Below, piece by piece: positions 14,691 to 22,958 of a DNA stretch of 64,000 bases. The notes beneath the pieces are model-generated. The model was given only the letters and a program-made list of their open reading frames with translations, was not told where the DNA came from and did no database searches. The translations under genes and the position numbers were made by a program. Source of the stretch: Bacillota bacterium (GTDB taxonomy: Bacteria > Bacillota > Clostridia > Oscillospirales > Oscillospiraceae); NCBI GenBank assembly GCA_028719885.1, contig JAQYLT010000036.1, forward strand, positions 33,286-97,285. Reading direction: 5' to 3'. The stretch's first letter is position 1. Every line of letters begins with the position of its first letter.

Positions 14691-17600
14691 ATGAACGAAA
14701 TGACAGAACATTCAGCCAGACAGGAGCAGGCGATTGAGGAACTGGAAGCACAGGAGAAACTGCAGGAAACCAACCGGGAGCTGACCGCCATTCTGGAGGC
14801 GGAGAAGCAGCATACTTCCATCATCGGTGCCTTGAGCAACGTGTTCTATGGGATGTATTTCATTGATCTGGAAGAGAAAACGCTCCGGGAGATTCGCTTT
14901 TTGAATAACGCCCAGCATATGCTGGGGGAAAAGCAGGATGCGGCGGCAATGCTGGCGCAGCTCATTGGTGAACGGGTGGATTCGTCCTATGTTCCGCTGA
15001 TGCAGAACTTTATGGATGTGGATACCATCGACGACCGCCTGGGGCAAAAGGCCATCATCATTCAGGAGTTCTCCGCGAAGCAGGGGGGCTGGACCAGATG
15101 CTCCCTTTTCCCGGTGGAACGGGACGAAGCCGGTAAAATCCGGACGGTGCTGTGCACTCTGCGGTGGGTGACAGCCGAAAAAGAAGAAATCGCATCCCAG
15201 GACAATCTGATTCAGGCCCTGGCCATTCCCTATGAAAATATCTATGCGGTGAATGGGGAAACCTGCGAGGCGACCTGCTATCGGATGGGCCAGGCCATGA
15301 ACGACCGCTACGGTCAGAAATTTGCCGCCGGCAATTACGAGCGGAATATTCAAACCTATATCGAAAACGATGTCATTCCCGAGGACCGGTATCTGTTCGA
15401 TCAGATTCGCCGGGTGGATGGCGTTAAAACCTTGCTTTCCAGGGAAAAAACCTATTATTTTAATTACCGTGTCTTCCGCGGCAATCAGCTGCACTATTTC
15501 CAGTGCCAGCTTGTGAGGCCCAGCCAGGAGCGCAATGAGTTCGTGGTTGGCTTTAAAAATGTGGACAAGGAGAAAAAGCAGGAGCTGTCTCAGCAGAGAA
15601 AGGTGGAGGCTGCGCTGGCTGAGGTGGAGAAGATCAACAATTCCCTGCGGGAAGAGATGGCGGTTTCCACTGCCCTGAGCCAGGAGTACAGCAGCCTGTT
15701 TCAAATCGATGCCAAAACCGGGAAAATGTCCCTTTATCGCACGGATGGCATCGGCATGAGTCCCAGCCTGCTGGGAAAGCTTATGGAAGTGGGCGATTAC
15801 GAAGCGATTCTCTCCCGGTATATCGATGCCTTTGTGGTGCCGGAGGACCGGGAGCGGATGCGGGAATCCGGCAGCCTGGCCAATCTGCTGAAGCGGGTTC
15901 CGGAGGTGGGCCTTTATAAAATCGGCTACCGGAGAAATATGAACGGCACCATCGCCTACTATGAAATGAATACCGCCAAAACCGTGGACGAGCAGGGGAA
16001 TATCACCTTCGTCCTTGGAATGCGGGATGTGGACGAGGAAATGCGCCGCCAGTTGAAGCAGACCAGGGAAATGGAAACCCAACGGGAGATCATTGAGGGC
16101 CTGGGCTCGGAGTATTATTCCGTGCTGCTGGTCTCTCCGGAGCAGGACACGGTTACGGTCTTCCGGGCGGAGCAAACCGATGGTAAAACCATCGCCCAGT
16201 TCTTTGGCCGGGAGGACCACAGCTGGTCACTGGCTTTGGAAAACTATGCCCGGAAAATTGTCTCGGATGAAAGCCGGGAGGATTTTCTGCAAAAGCTGTC
16301 GCCGGAGAAAATCCGGCAGGGAAATGAGGCGTATTCCTTTACTTATGAAATGCTGGGCAAGGGGGGCATCCGGTATACCCAGGTCAGAGTTTCCTTTGTG
16401 CGGGATAAGGAAGGACGCCTGGCCGTGGTGATCGGCACCCGCAGTGTGGATGACCTGATTAAAAAAGAACGCCAGCAGGAGCTTGCGCTCCAGGCCGCCT
16501 TTGACGCAGCGGAGGCTGCAAACCGGGCCAAGACGGAATTCCTTTCCAACATGTCCCACGACATCCGCACTCCCATGAATGGCATCATTGGTATGACTGC
16601 CATTGCAGCCGCCCATATTGACGACCGGGAGCGGGTGCAGGACAGCCTGCAAAAGATCACTCGGGCCAGCAAGCACCTGCTGAGCCTGATCAATGAAGTG
16701 CTGGACATGAGCAAAATCGAGTCCGGCAAGGTGGATTTGGTGGAGGAAGAGTTCAATTTGTCCGAATTGGTGGATAATCTGCTCACCATCACCAATCCCC
16801 AAATTGAAAAGCATCACCACAGCCTCAGCGTGAATATCTCCGGTGTGACCCACGAAGCGGTGATCGGTGACAGCCTGCACATTCAAAAGGTCTTTACCAA
16901 TCTGATGGGCAATGCGGTGAAATACACCCCTGACGGGGGAAAAATCAAGCTGACCATTACGGAAAAGCCCTGCAACCAGGCAAAGGTTGGCTGCTTTGAA
17001 TTTGTGTTCGAGGATAACGGCATCGGCATGAGCAAGGAGTTCCAGGAGAAGATTTTTGATCCCTTTACCCGGGCGTCGGATGAGCGGGTTCACAGAATTC
17101 AGGGCACAGGCTTGGGTATGCCCATCAGCCGGAATATTGTCCGCATGATGGGCGGAGACATCAAGGTGGAGAGTGAACCGGGCAAGGGCTCCCGTTTTAC
17201 CGTTTTCGTGTATTTGAAGCTGCAGGATCTGGAACAAAAACCCTGCGATCAATTCATTGATCTGGATGTGCTGGTGGCGGATGACGACGAGATGAGCCTG
17301 GAATCCTGCTGCGGGATGCTCAATGATCTGGGTATGCGGGCCCAGGGCGTTTCCTCCGGCGAGGAGGCTGTGGAACGGGTGGTTCAGCAGCACGCCCGGA
17401 ATCAGGACTTTTTCGCCTGTATCATCGACTGGAAAATGCCGGAGATGGACGGCATTGCCACCACTCGGGCCATTCGCAAGGCAGTTGGAAGGGACGTTCC
17501 CATTATCATCATCTCCGCCTACGACTGGTCGGACATTGAGCAGGAGGCCCGGGCTGCAGGGGCGAACGCCTTTATCAGCAAGCCACTGTTCCGTTCCCGC

Positions 17601-18068
17601 CTGGCAAAAACGTTCAGCAGCCTCCTGGGCCAAGAGGAACAGAAAGAGCCCATTTCCCCTGTGGCCCTCCTGGAAGACTTGAACCTTACGGGCCGGAAGA
17701 TTCTGCTGGTGGAAGACAATGAGCTGAATGCGGAAATTGCCACAGAGGTGCTCCAAATGACCGGTCTGACGGTGGAGCTGGCCCGGGACGGCATGGAAGC
17801 GGTGGATATGATGGCAGAGGTGCGGGATGGATATTTTGACTTGATCTTCATGGATATCCAGATGCCCAAGATGAATGGCTATGATGCCACCAGGGCCATT
17901 CGGGCCATGGACCGGCACTACTGCAAGCAGGTTCCCATCATTGCCATGACGGCCAATGCCTTTGCCGAGGATGTGCAGGCGGCCAAAACCGTTGGCATGA
18001 ACGAGCATATCGCAAAGCCCCTGGACATGACGGTTCTGACCAACACCCTGAAAAAGTGGCTTTTGTAA
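14691..18068 (+). CDS. Hybrid sensor histidine kinase with two receiver domains
   Basis: The protein is 1125 residues. A coiled-coil start is followed by about four related PAS-like sensor modules (roughly 45-165, 170-305, 310-460, 465-595), most ending in a G.R.VD-type strand and a Q/E/K-rich linker. HisKA has the phosphoacceptor His623 in MSHDIRTPMN. The HATPase domain (about 730-845) has N-, G1- and G2-type boxes. Two REC domains follow, with phospho-acceptors Asp913 (IIDWKMPEMDG) and Asp1055 (FMDIQMPKMNG). No transmembrane segment is evident, so sensing is probably cytoplasmic, and there is no DNA-binding output. The start has GAGGTGG upstream. It heads a run with an alpha-galactosidase and an esterase, suggesting a link to plant glycans (inference). 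Confidence 0.9.
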   Translation: MNEMTEHSARQEQAIEELEAQEKLQETNRELTAILEAEKQHTSIIGALSNVFYGMYFIDLEEKTLREIRFLNNAQHMLGEKQDAAAMLAQLIGERVDSSYVPLMQNFMDVDTIDDRLGQKAIIIQEFSAKQGGWTRCSLFPVERDEAGKIRTVLCTLRWVTAEKEEIASQDNLIQALAIPYENIYAVNGETCEATCYRMGQAMNDRYGQKFAAGNYERNIQTYIENDVIPEDRYLFDQIRRVDGVKTLLSREKTYYFNYRVFRGNQLHYFQCQLVRPSQERNEFVVGFKNVDKEKKQELSQQRKVEAALAEVEKINNSLREEMAVSTALSQEYSSLFQIDAKTGKMSLYRTDGIGMSPSLLGKLMEVGDYEAILSRYIDAFVVPEDRERMRESGSLANLLKRVPEVGLYKIGYRRNMNGTIAYYEMNTAKTVDEQGNITFVLGMRDVDEEMRRQLKQTREMETQREIIEGLGSEYYSVLLVSPEQDTVTVFRAEQTDGKTIAQFFGREDHSWSLALENYARKIVSDESREDFLQKLSPEKIRQGNEAYSFTYEMLGKGGIRYTQVRVSFVRDKEGRLAVVIGTRSVDDLIKKERQQELALQAAFDAAEAANRAKTEFLSNMSHDIRTPMNGIIGMTAIAAAHIDDRERVQDSLQKITRASKHLLSLINEVLDMSKIESGKVDLVEEEFNLSELVDNLLTITNPQIEKHHHSLSVNISGVTHEAVIGDSLHIQKVFTNLMGNAVKYTPDGGKIKLTITEKPCNQAKVGCFEFVFEDNGIGMSKEFQEKIFDPFTRASDERVHRIQGTGLGMPISRNIVRMMGGDIKVESEPGKGSRFTVFVYLKLQDLEQKPCDQFIDLDVLVADDDEMSLESCCGMLNDLGMRAQGVSSGEEAVERVVQQHARNQDFFACIIDWKMPEMDGIATTRAIRKAVGRDVPIIIISAYDWSDIEQEARAAGANAFISKPLFRSRLAKTFSSLLGQEEQKEPISPVALLEDLNLTGRKILLVEDNELNAEIATEVLQMTGLTVELARDGMEAVDMMAEVRDGYFDLIFMDIQMPKMNGYDATRAIRAMDRHYCKQVPIIAMTANAFAEDVQAAKTVGMNEHIAKPLDMTVLTNTLKKWLL

Positions 18069-18086
18069 GTGGAGGTGGTGTATCGT

Positions 18087-18470
18087 ATGAAGATTCATCA
18101 CGTTGCACTCTATGTAAGGGATTTGATTGCCGCCCGGGATTTCTTTGTCACCTACTTTGGCGGCATTTCCAATGAGGAGTACCACAATCCTACCACGGGC
18201 TTCCGGTCCTTTTTCCTCCGCTTCCAGGATGGCTCCCAGCTGGAAATCATGACCCGGCCCAATCTGACGGCGGGAGAGAATTCCGATTTCTGCTGCGGAT
18301 ATGCCCATCTTGCTTTCAGCGTGGGCAGCAGGGAAGCGGTGGACCGACTGACCCGAAGGCTGCAGGAGGATGGCTATGCCCTGCTCAGCGGACCCCGCGT
18401 CACCGGTGACGGCTGCTATGAAAGCTGCGTGGCTGGAATTGAGGGAAACCGAATAGAAATCACGATTTAA
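18087..18470 (+). CDS. VOC-superfamily (glyoxalase/dioxygenase fold) protein
   Basis: The protein is 127 residues with the paired beta-alpha-beta-beta-beta modules of the vicinal oxygen chelate fold. Candidate metal ligands are the N-terminal His (KIHHVALYV), Glu in LEIM, His in HLAFSV and a C-terminal Glu in RIEI, in the usual spacing. ATG 18087 follows GGAGGTGG; an upstream GTG at 18069 abuts the kinase stop and is less likely. The substrate cannot be read from the sequence; glyoxalase I-like or lyase activity is possible. It sits between the kinase and the alpha-galactosidase. Confidence 0.8.
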   Translation: MKIHHVALYVRDLIAARDFFVTYFGGISNEEYHNPTTGFRSFFLRFQDGSQLEIMTRPNLTAGENSDFCCGYAHLAFSVGSREAVDRLTRRLQEDGYALLSGPRVTGDGCYESCVAGIEGNRIEITI

Positions 18471-18482
18471 AGGAAGTATCAT

Positions 18483-20687
18483 ATGAGCATTCGATTTGAC
18501 GAATCCAACCGCCTTTTTCAGCTGGATACCCTCAATACCAGCTATGTCATGGGGGTCCAGGACCGGTTTGGCTATCTGCTGCACTACTATTACGGAAAGA
18601 AACTGGGTCAGCGGGATGTGTCCTACCTGGCCAGAACCAACGAGCCCCCCTATACGCCGGATCGAAATGAGCGGGAGAAGCTTGCCTTTTTAAGCAGCGC
18701 GCCCTTTGAATATCCAACAGGCGGCGTGGGAGATTTTCGGGAGCACTGCCTGGAAATTCGTACTCAGTCGGGCTTCAATGCCCTGGAGCTGGGCTATCAG
18801 GGCTTCCGGATTTATCCCGGGAAAAAGAAGCTGGAGGGCCTGCCTGCCTCCTTTGGCACCGAGGCGGAATGCGACAGCCTGGAAATCACTCTGGAGGATT
18901 CTCTGCTGGACCTGCAGGTGGTTTTGCAGTATTCCGTCTTCCGGGACCTGGATGTGATTACCAGAAGCGTCCGGGTGTGTAACCGCGGCGGAAAAGAAAA
19001 GGTCATCTACTTGACAAAGGTGTTGTCCGCCTGTCTGGATATGGACAATGCCGATTATTCCATGCTGACACTTCACGGCAGCTGGGCCAGAGAACGGCGG
19101 ATGCAGTACCGGCTTCTGGGCTACGGCCGCCAGGGTACCTTCTCCGAGCGGGGGGAATCCAGCCATCAGGAGCATCCGTTCCTGGCACTGACGAGCCCCA
19201 ATGTGAGCCAGACCACCGGCGATGTCTACGCCATGCATTTTGTCTACTCCGGTAATTTCCAGGCCCAGGCAGAGCTGGATTCCTACGACCAGGTACGCAC
19301 CGTCATGGGAATCAATCCCTATCATTTCTCCTGGAAGCTGGAAGCGGGGGAAAGCTTTCAATCCCCGGAGGTGGTGCTGGTCTATTCGGATGCAGGTCTT
19401 GGAAACATGACCCGCACGTTCCACCGGTTCTATCGCCGCCATTTGATTCGCAGCCCCTGGCGTGACCGGAAGCGCCCCATCCTCATCAACAACTGGGAGG
19501 GTACCTATTTCGATTTCAACACCGACAAGCTCCTGGACATTGCCGCCAGTGCGGCAAAGCTGGGTGTGGAAATGCTGGTGATGGACGACGGCTGGTTTGG
19601 CAACCGGTTTGACGACAACCGGGCGCTGGGCGACTGGTATGTGAACGAGGAAAAGCTCCCCGGCGGACTGGAACGGCTGGTGCGGGAGGTCAATAAGCTG
19701 GGCATGAAATTCGGCATCTGGCTGGAACCGGAGATGATTTCTCCTGATTCCGATTTGTACCGCGCCCATCCGGACTGGGCCATCCAGATTCCCGGCAGGA
19801 AGCCCGGCCTGGCCAGAAATCAGCTGGTGCTGGACCTGACAAGACCCGAGGTGGTGGAGTATGTCTGGGGCCGGATTCGGGCCATTCTGGACAGTGCCAA
19901 CATCGAGTATGTGAAATGGGATATGAATCGCCAGCTTTCCGATGTGGGAAGTGCTTTCCTGGAGGCAGATACCCAGGGGGAGCTGTATCACCGCTATGTG
20001 CTTGCCGTTTATGAATTGCAGGAGCGGCTGTGCAGTACCTATCCCAATTTGCTGCTGGAAAACTGCTCCGGCGGCGGCGCCCGGTTTGACCCGGGAATGC
20101 TGTATTATAGTCCCCAGATCTGGTGTTCCGACGATACCGATGCCATTGAGCGGCTGTCCATTCAGGAGGGAACGGCGCTGATTTACCCCCTGTCCACCAT
20201 GGGTGCCCATGTTTCCGTCTGCCCCAATCATACGGTGGGACGGGTCACGCCCTTTGAAACCAGAGGCCATGTGGCTTTGGCGGGCACCTTTGGATATGAG
20301 CTGGACATCACCAAGCTGTCGGAGGAGGAACAACGGGAGGTCACCAACCAGGTTGCCCTCTACCACCGCTTCCAAGACCTGATTCGCTCCGGCGATTACT
20401 ACCGGCTGGCTTCCTACCGGGAGAATCATCAGTACGACTGCTGGGAGGTTGCCTCGGAGGATGGCCGGGAGGCCCTTGTAACCTTTGTGCAGGTGATGGG
20501 CCGGCCGAACAACTTCCATTCCAGAAGAATCAAGCTGATGGGCCTGTGCCCGGAGGCAGAGTACCTGGTGGAGGAGTCGCAGCAGATTTATGGCGGAGAT
20601 GCATTAATGTACGCAGGCTTGCCGGTTGAAGATTTGTGGGGCGATTTCCGCTCCAAGCTCATCTATCTCAGGCGTGTTGACCGGTGA
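18483..20687 (+). CDS. Alpha-galactosidase, glycoside hydrolase family 36
   Basis: The protein is 734 residues, the normal length for bacterial GH36, with an N-terminal beta-supersandwich, a central TIM barrel and a C-terminal beta domain. The catalytic nucleophile is Asp480 in YVKWDMNR and the acid/base is Asp550 in CSDDTDAIER, exactly 70 residues apart as in characterised GH36 enzymes. CSGGGARFD and MDDGWFGNR are further family motifs. It removes terminal alpha-1,6-galactose from raffinose-family sugars or galactomannan. There is no signal peptide, so it acts in the cytoplasm on imported oligosaccharides. The gap after the VOC gene is only 12 nt. Confidence 0.95.
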   Translation: MSIRFDESNRLFQLDTLNTSYVMGVQDRFGYLLHYYYGKKLGQRDVSYLARTNEPPYTPDRNEREKLAFLSSAPFEYPTGGVGDFREHCLEIRTQSGFNALELGYQGFRIYPGKKKLEGLPASFGTEAECDSLEITLEDSLLDLQVVLQYSVFRDLDVITRSVRVCNRGGKEKVIYLTKVLSACLDMDNADYSMLTLHGSWARERRMQYRLLGYGRQGTFSERGESSHQEHPFLALTSPNVSQTTGDVYAMHFVYSGNFQAQAELDSYDQVRTVMGINPYHFSWKLEAGESFQSPEVVLVYSDAGLGNMTRTFHRFYRRHLIRSPWRDRKRPILINNWEGTYFDFNTDKLLDIAASAAKLGVEMLVMDDGWFGNRFDDNRALGDWYVNEEKLPGGLERLVREVNKLGMKFGIWLEPEMISPDSDLYRAHPDWAIQIPGRKPGLARNQLVLDLTRPEVVEYVWGRIRAILDSANIEYVKWDMNRQLSDVGSAFLEADTQGELYHRYVLAVYELQERLCSTYPNLLLENCSGGGARFDPGMLYYSPQIWCSDDTDAIERLSIQEGTALIYPLSTMGAHVSVCPNHTVGRVTPFETRGHVALAGTFGYELDITKLSEEEQREVTNQVALYHRFQDLIRSGDYYRLASYRENHQYDCWEVASEDGREALVTFVQVMGRPNNFHSRRIKLMGLCPEAEYLVEESQQIYGGDALMYAGLPVEDLWGDFRSKLIYLRRVDR

Positions 20688-20742
20688 GCTGATTTTTAAA
20701 AAATTATTCTGAAATTGCTTCTCACCGTTGGGAGGATGCCAT

Positions 20743-21840
20743 ATGATCGACTTTGAAAAAGGAATGGTGAACCGGGGGAATTGGTACGCAATCCAACAGG
20801 TGATGGAGCGTGCCGCCAGGGGAGAGGAAATCACCGTCGGGTTCCTGGGCGGTTCCATCACCCAGGGCTCTCTGGCCTCCAAGCAGGAGAACTGCTACGC
20901 CTCCCGGGTTTACAAATGGTGGAGCAGTCATTTTCCAAAGGTGAATTTCATCAACGCCGGCATCGGCGGCACCACCTCCCAGTTCGGCGTGGCCCGGGTG
21001 GAGGAGGATTTACTGAGGTTTCAGCCAGACTTGGTTTTTATTGAATTCAGCGTCAATGACGATGGAAATCCGTTCTTCCGAGAGACCTACGAGGGACTGG
21101 TGCGCCGGATTCTTTCCGCCGGTGCGGCGGTGATGCTGATTCACAACGTCCGCTATGACAACATGGTCAGCGCCGAGGACATCCATTTAGAAATCGGAAA
21201 GCACTATCATCTGCCCTGCGTCAGCATGAGAAGCACCATCTATCCTCTGGTTGCCTCCGGGGAAATCTCCAACCGGCAGATCACCCCGGATGATCTGCAT
21301 CCCAATGATTTGGGACATGAGATGGTTGCTTCGGTGATTATATATTTCCTGGAAAAAGTCCGTACAGCGGAAAAAATGGACGCTCCTTTTTCCACCATGC
21401 CAGAGCCGTTGACGGAAAATCAGTATGAATCCAGTCTTCGGTATCAGAACCACAATTCCAGCCCCGTCCTGGAGGGCTTTGTGCCGGACCATACCCCCCA
21501 GGAGCATATCACCCAGATGTTCCGCCAGGGTTTCACTGCCCGGAATTTGGGCGACCGAATCACATTCCGGATAGAAGGCACCGGGGTAGCGGTGCAGTAC
21601 CGGAAATCGGTACAGAAGCCTGCCCCCATTGCCCGGGTGGTGGTGGACGGCTGCCAGGAAAACGCGGTTCTGCTGGATGCCAATTTTGATGAAGATTGGG
21701 GAGACTGCCTGTACATTGACACCGTCCTTTTTCGTGGGGAGCGGAAGCTGCATCAGGTGGAAATCACCATTGTGGAAGCCCATGAGAACGATGCTGTTCC
21801 CTTTTACCTGGTGTCCGTGATTGGCTCTCAAGGAGAATAA
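20743..21840 (+). CDS. SGNH/GDSL-type carbohydrate esterase, two-domain
   Basis: The protein is 365 residues from ATG 20743 (GGGAGGA upstream; a TTG at 20728 is in frame but lies before the ribosome site). The N-terminal SGNH hydrolase domain has Ser38 in GGSITQG, the block II Gly in NAGIGGTTS, Asn in FSVND and the D183xxH186 motif in DDLHPND. The C-terminal 130 or so residues form a separate beta-rich domain. This arrangement resembles sugar acetyl esterases, so deacetylation of a plant or host glycan is likely but not proven. No signal peptide is visible. It follows the alpha-galactosidase and probably acts with it. Confidence 0.85.
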   Translation: MIDFEKGMVNRGNWYAIQQVMERAARGEEITVGFLGGSITQGSLASKQENCYASRVYKWWSSHFPKVNFINAGIGGTTSQFGVARVEEDLLRFQPDLVFIEFSVNDDGNPFFRETYEGLVRRILSAGAAVMLIHNVRYDNMVSAEDIHLEIGKHYHLPCVSMRSTIYPLVASGEISNRQITPDDLHPNDLGHEMVASVIIYFLEKVRTAEKMDAPFSTMPEPLTENQYESSLRYQNHNSSPVLEGFVPDHTPQEHITQMFRQGFTARNLGDRITFRIEGTGVAVQYRKSVQKPAPIARVVVDGCQENAVLLDANFDEDWGDCLYIDTVLFRGERKLHQVEITIVEAHENDAVPFYLVSVIGSQGE

Positions 21841-21845
21841 ATTAG

Positions 21846-21875
21846 CCCTGGCAGCTCAGGCTGCCAGGGTTTCTG
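21846..21875. terminator. Bidirectional terminator between convergent genes
   Basis: CCCTGGCAGC (21846-21855) pairs with GCTGCCAGGG (21860-21869) across a four-base loop, followed by TTTCTG on the plus strand. The stop codon of the minus-strand gene lies in the loop, so the hairpin serves both transcripts. Confidence 0.8.
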
Positions 21876-22683
21876 CGTTCAGACGGATTAATTCCAGAAG
21901 GCCGTTTGCTTGATATCGCAGCAGGGCTGCATCGCTTAACCGCTGCCCGGTGGGGTATGCGGCATGGGATACAAGCTCAATTTGGGAATCCGACAAAAGC
22001 AGCTGCGTCTCAAAGAGAAGCATTGCCCAGGGAATGTGATAGTCGCTGGAAATCAGGGCAATTTGTGTGACTTCCGGGTACTGTTCCGAAAGAATTCCAT
22101 AGGAGAGAAAGGCGTTCTGCCCAGTGGTCAGGGATTGGTTTTCCACAATGAGCCGACTTTCCGAAATTCCCTGCTCCATCAGCCATTGGGCCATGGCATC
22201 CGCCTCCGTGACCTTTGAATTCTTAGAGGCCGTGCCGCCGCCGGTGCAGAGAATGCGGCATTGTGGATAGCGATCCGCGGCAGACAATGCGGTTTCCAGG
22301 CGGCCAATCAATTCCTCCTTCATAGAGCCATCGGGATTCAGCTGGTAACCGAGCACAATCAGACAGAGCCCGTTTCCGGCGTCCATACCTTGTGGAAGCT
22401 GCTCAAGGCGAATATCCATCTTTTTTTCAGTGACTTTCCAATATTCAAGAATCTGACGCCACTTCTCCGCCTCTGAGGAATCCAATTCAGACAATTGCAA
22501 TAGTAAATCGTCAAGCTTATCAGATTCTCCCTCTTGGCGGTAGGCATTGACCAGCTGCTGCACAATGGACTGCTTGCTCATTGGCTCCTGCTGCACCGTG
22601 GGCGGGGGGGATGGCCGAAGAACAAATACAGCCAGCAGCACCAGGGCCAGCAGGGGAAGCAGGATTTTGAATGACTTTTTCAT
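21856..22683 (-). CDS. DUF218 (YdcF/SanA-like) membrane-anchored protein
   Basis: The protein is about 275 residues. I chose the ATG at 22683 because GAGGAGG lies just upstream and a transmembrane anchor follows directly (KKSFKILLPLLALVLLAVF). The DUF218 domain begins near residue 100 with LIVLGYQL, then CTGGG, EADAM..WL, a LTTGQNA segment and ISSDYHIPWA. This order is that of the YdcF/SanA/ElyC family, associated with envelope integrity. The enzymatic activity of the family is not settled. Single gene with its own promoter. Confidence 0.85.
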   Translation of the reverse strand: MKKSFKILLPLLALVLLAVFVLRPSPPPTVQQEPMSKQSIVQQLVNAYRQEGESDKLDDLLLQLSELDSSEAEKWRQILEYWKVTEKKMDIRLEQLPQGMDAGNGLCLIVLGYQLNPDGSMKEELIGRLETALSAADRYPQCRILCTGGGTASKNSKVTEADAMAQWLMEQGISESRLIVENQSLTTGQNAFLSYGILSEQYPEVTQIALISSDYHIPWAMLLFETQLLLSDSQIELVSHAAYPTGQRLSDAALLRYQANGLLELIRLNAETLAA

Positions 22684-22713
22684 GCTGGGCTCCTCCTCTC
22701 CGTCAGCATGGCC

Positions 22714-22743
22714 ATTATACATCACCGGAAGATGCGCTGTCCA
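22714..22743 (-). promoter_or_regulatory. Promoter of the DUF218 gene
   Basis: On the minus strand: TGGACA (22743-22738), 18 bp, TATAAT (22719-22714). Confidence 0.7.
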
Positions 22744-22783
22744 GAAAAAAGATGCAGCCATGGACATAAAAATCCATGGCTGC
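22744..22783 (-). terminator. Terminator of the beta-helix/BlaI/BlaR1 operon
   Basis: GCAGCCATGGA (minus strand, 22783-22773) pairs with TCCATGGCTGC (22764-22754), followed on the minus strand by ATCTTTTTTC. It lies just past the small 56-residue gene, placing that gene inside the operon. Confidence 0.85.
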
Positions 22784-22787
22784 GATT

Positions 22788-22958
22788 TTACTGCATGCGA
22801 TAGCCGGAGCGCATCCAGTGGAGGATCTGGTCCCAAAAGGCCTCTTCCTCCGCCAGAAAGATTTTCCCGGTTTCCAGCTGGGTAAAGGAGATAATCCGCT
22901 CCTGCTCGTCAACCCATGCATTTTTCAGCTTCGGGCGGCCTCTACTTGTTCTACCCAT
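22788..22958 (-). CDS. Small basic/amphipathic protein, 56 residues, unknown
   Basis: The ATG at 22958 and the TAA at 22788-22790 enclose 56 codons; it is short and easy to miss. The N-terminus is basic (MGRTSRGRPKLKNAW). The rest reads as a well-formed amphipathic protein with VDEQERIISF, LETGKIFLAEEEAF and a W/H-rich C-terminal helix ending in SGYRMQ. It overlaps the 3' end of the M56 gene by 34 nt in another frame, and the operon terminator follows within 5 nt. The ribosome site is weak, so it may be translationally coupled. I do not recognise the family. The composition argues for a real gene. Confidence 0.55.
   Translation of the reverse strand: MGRTSRGRPKLKNAWVDEQERIISFTQLETGKIFLAEEEAFWDQILHWMRSGYRMQ

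Noticed and set aside
16227..18584. Minus-strand 785-codon frame opposite the histidine kinase
   Set aside because: The plus-strand kinase domains are unambiguous; the antisense frame has no domain and crosses two genes.
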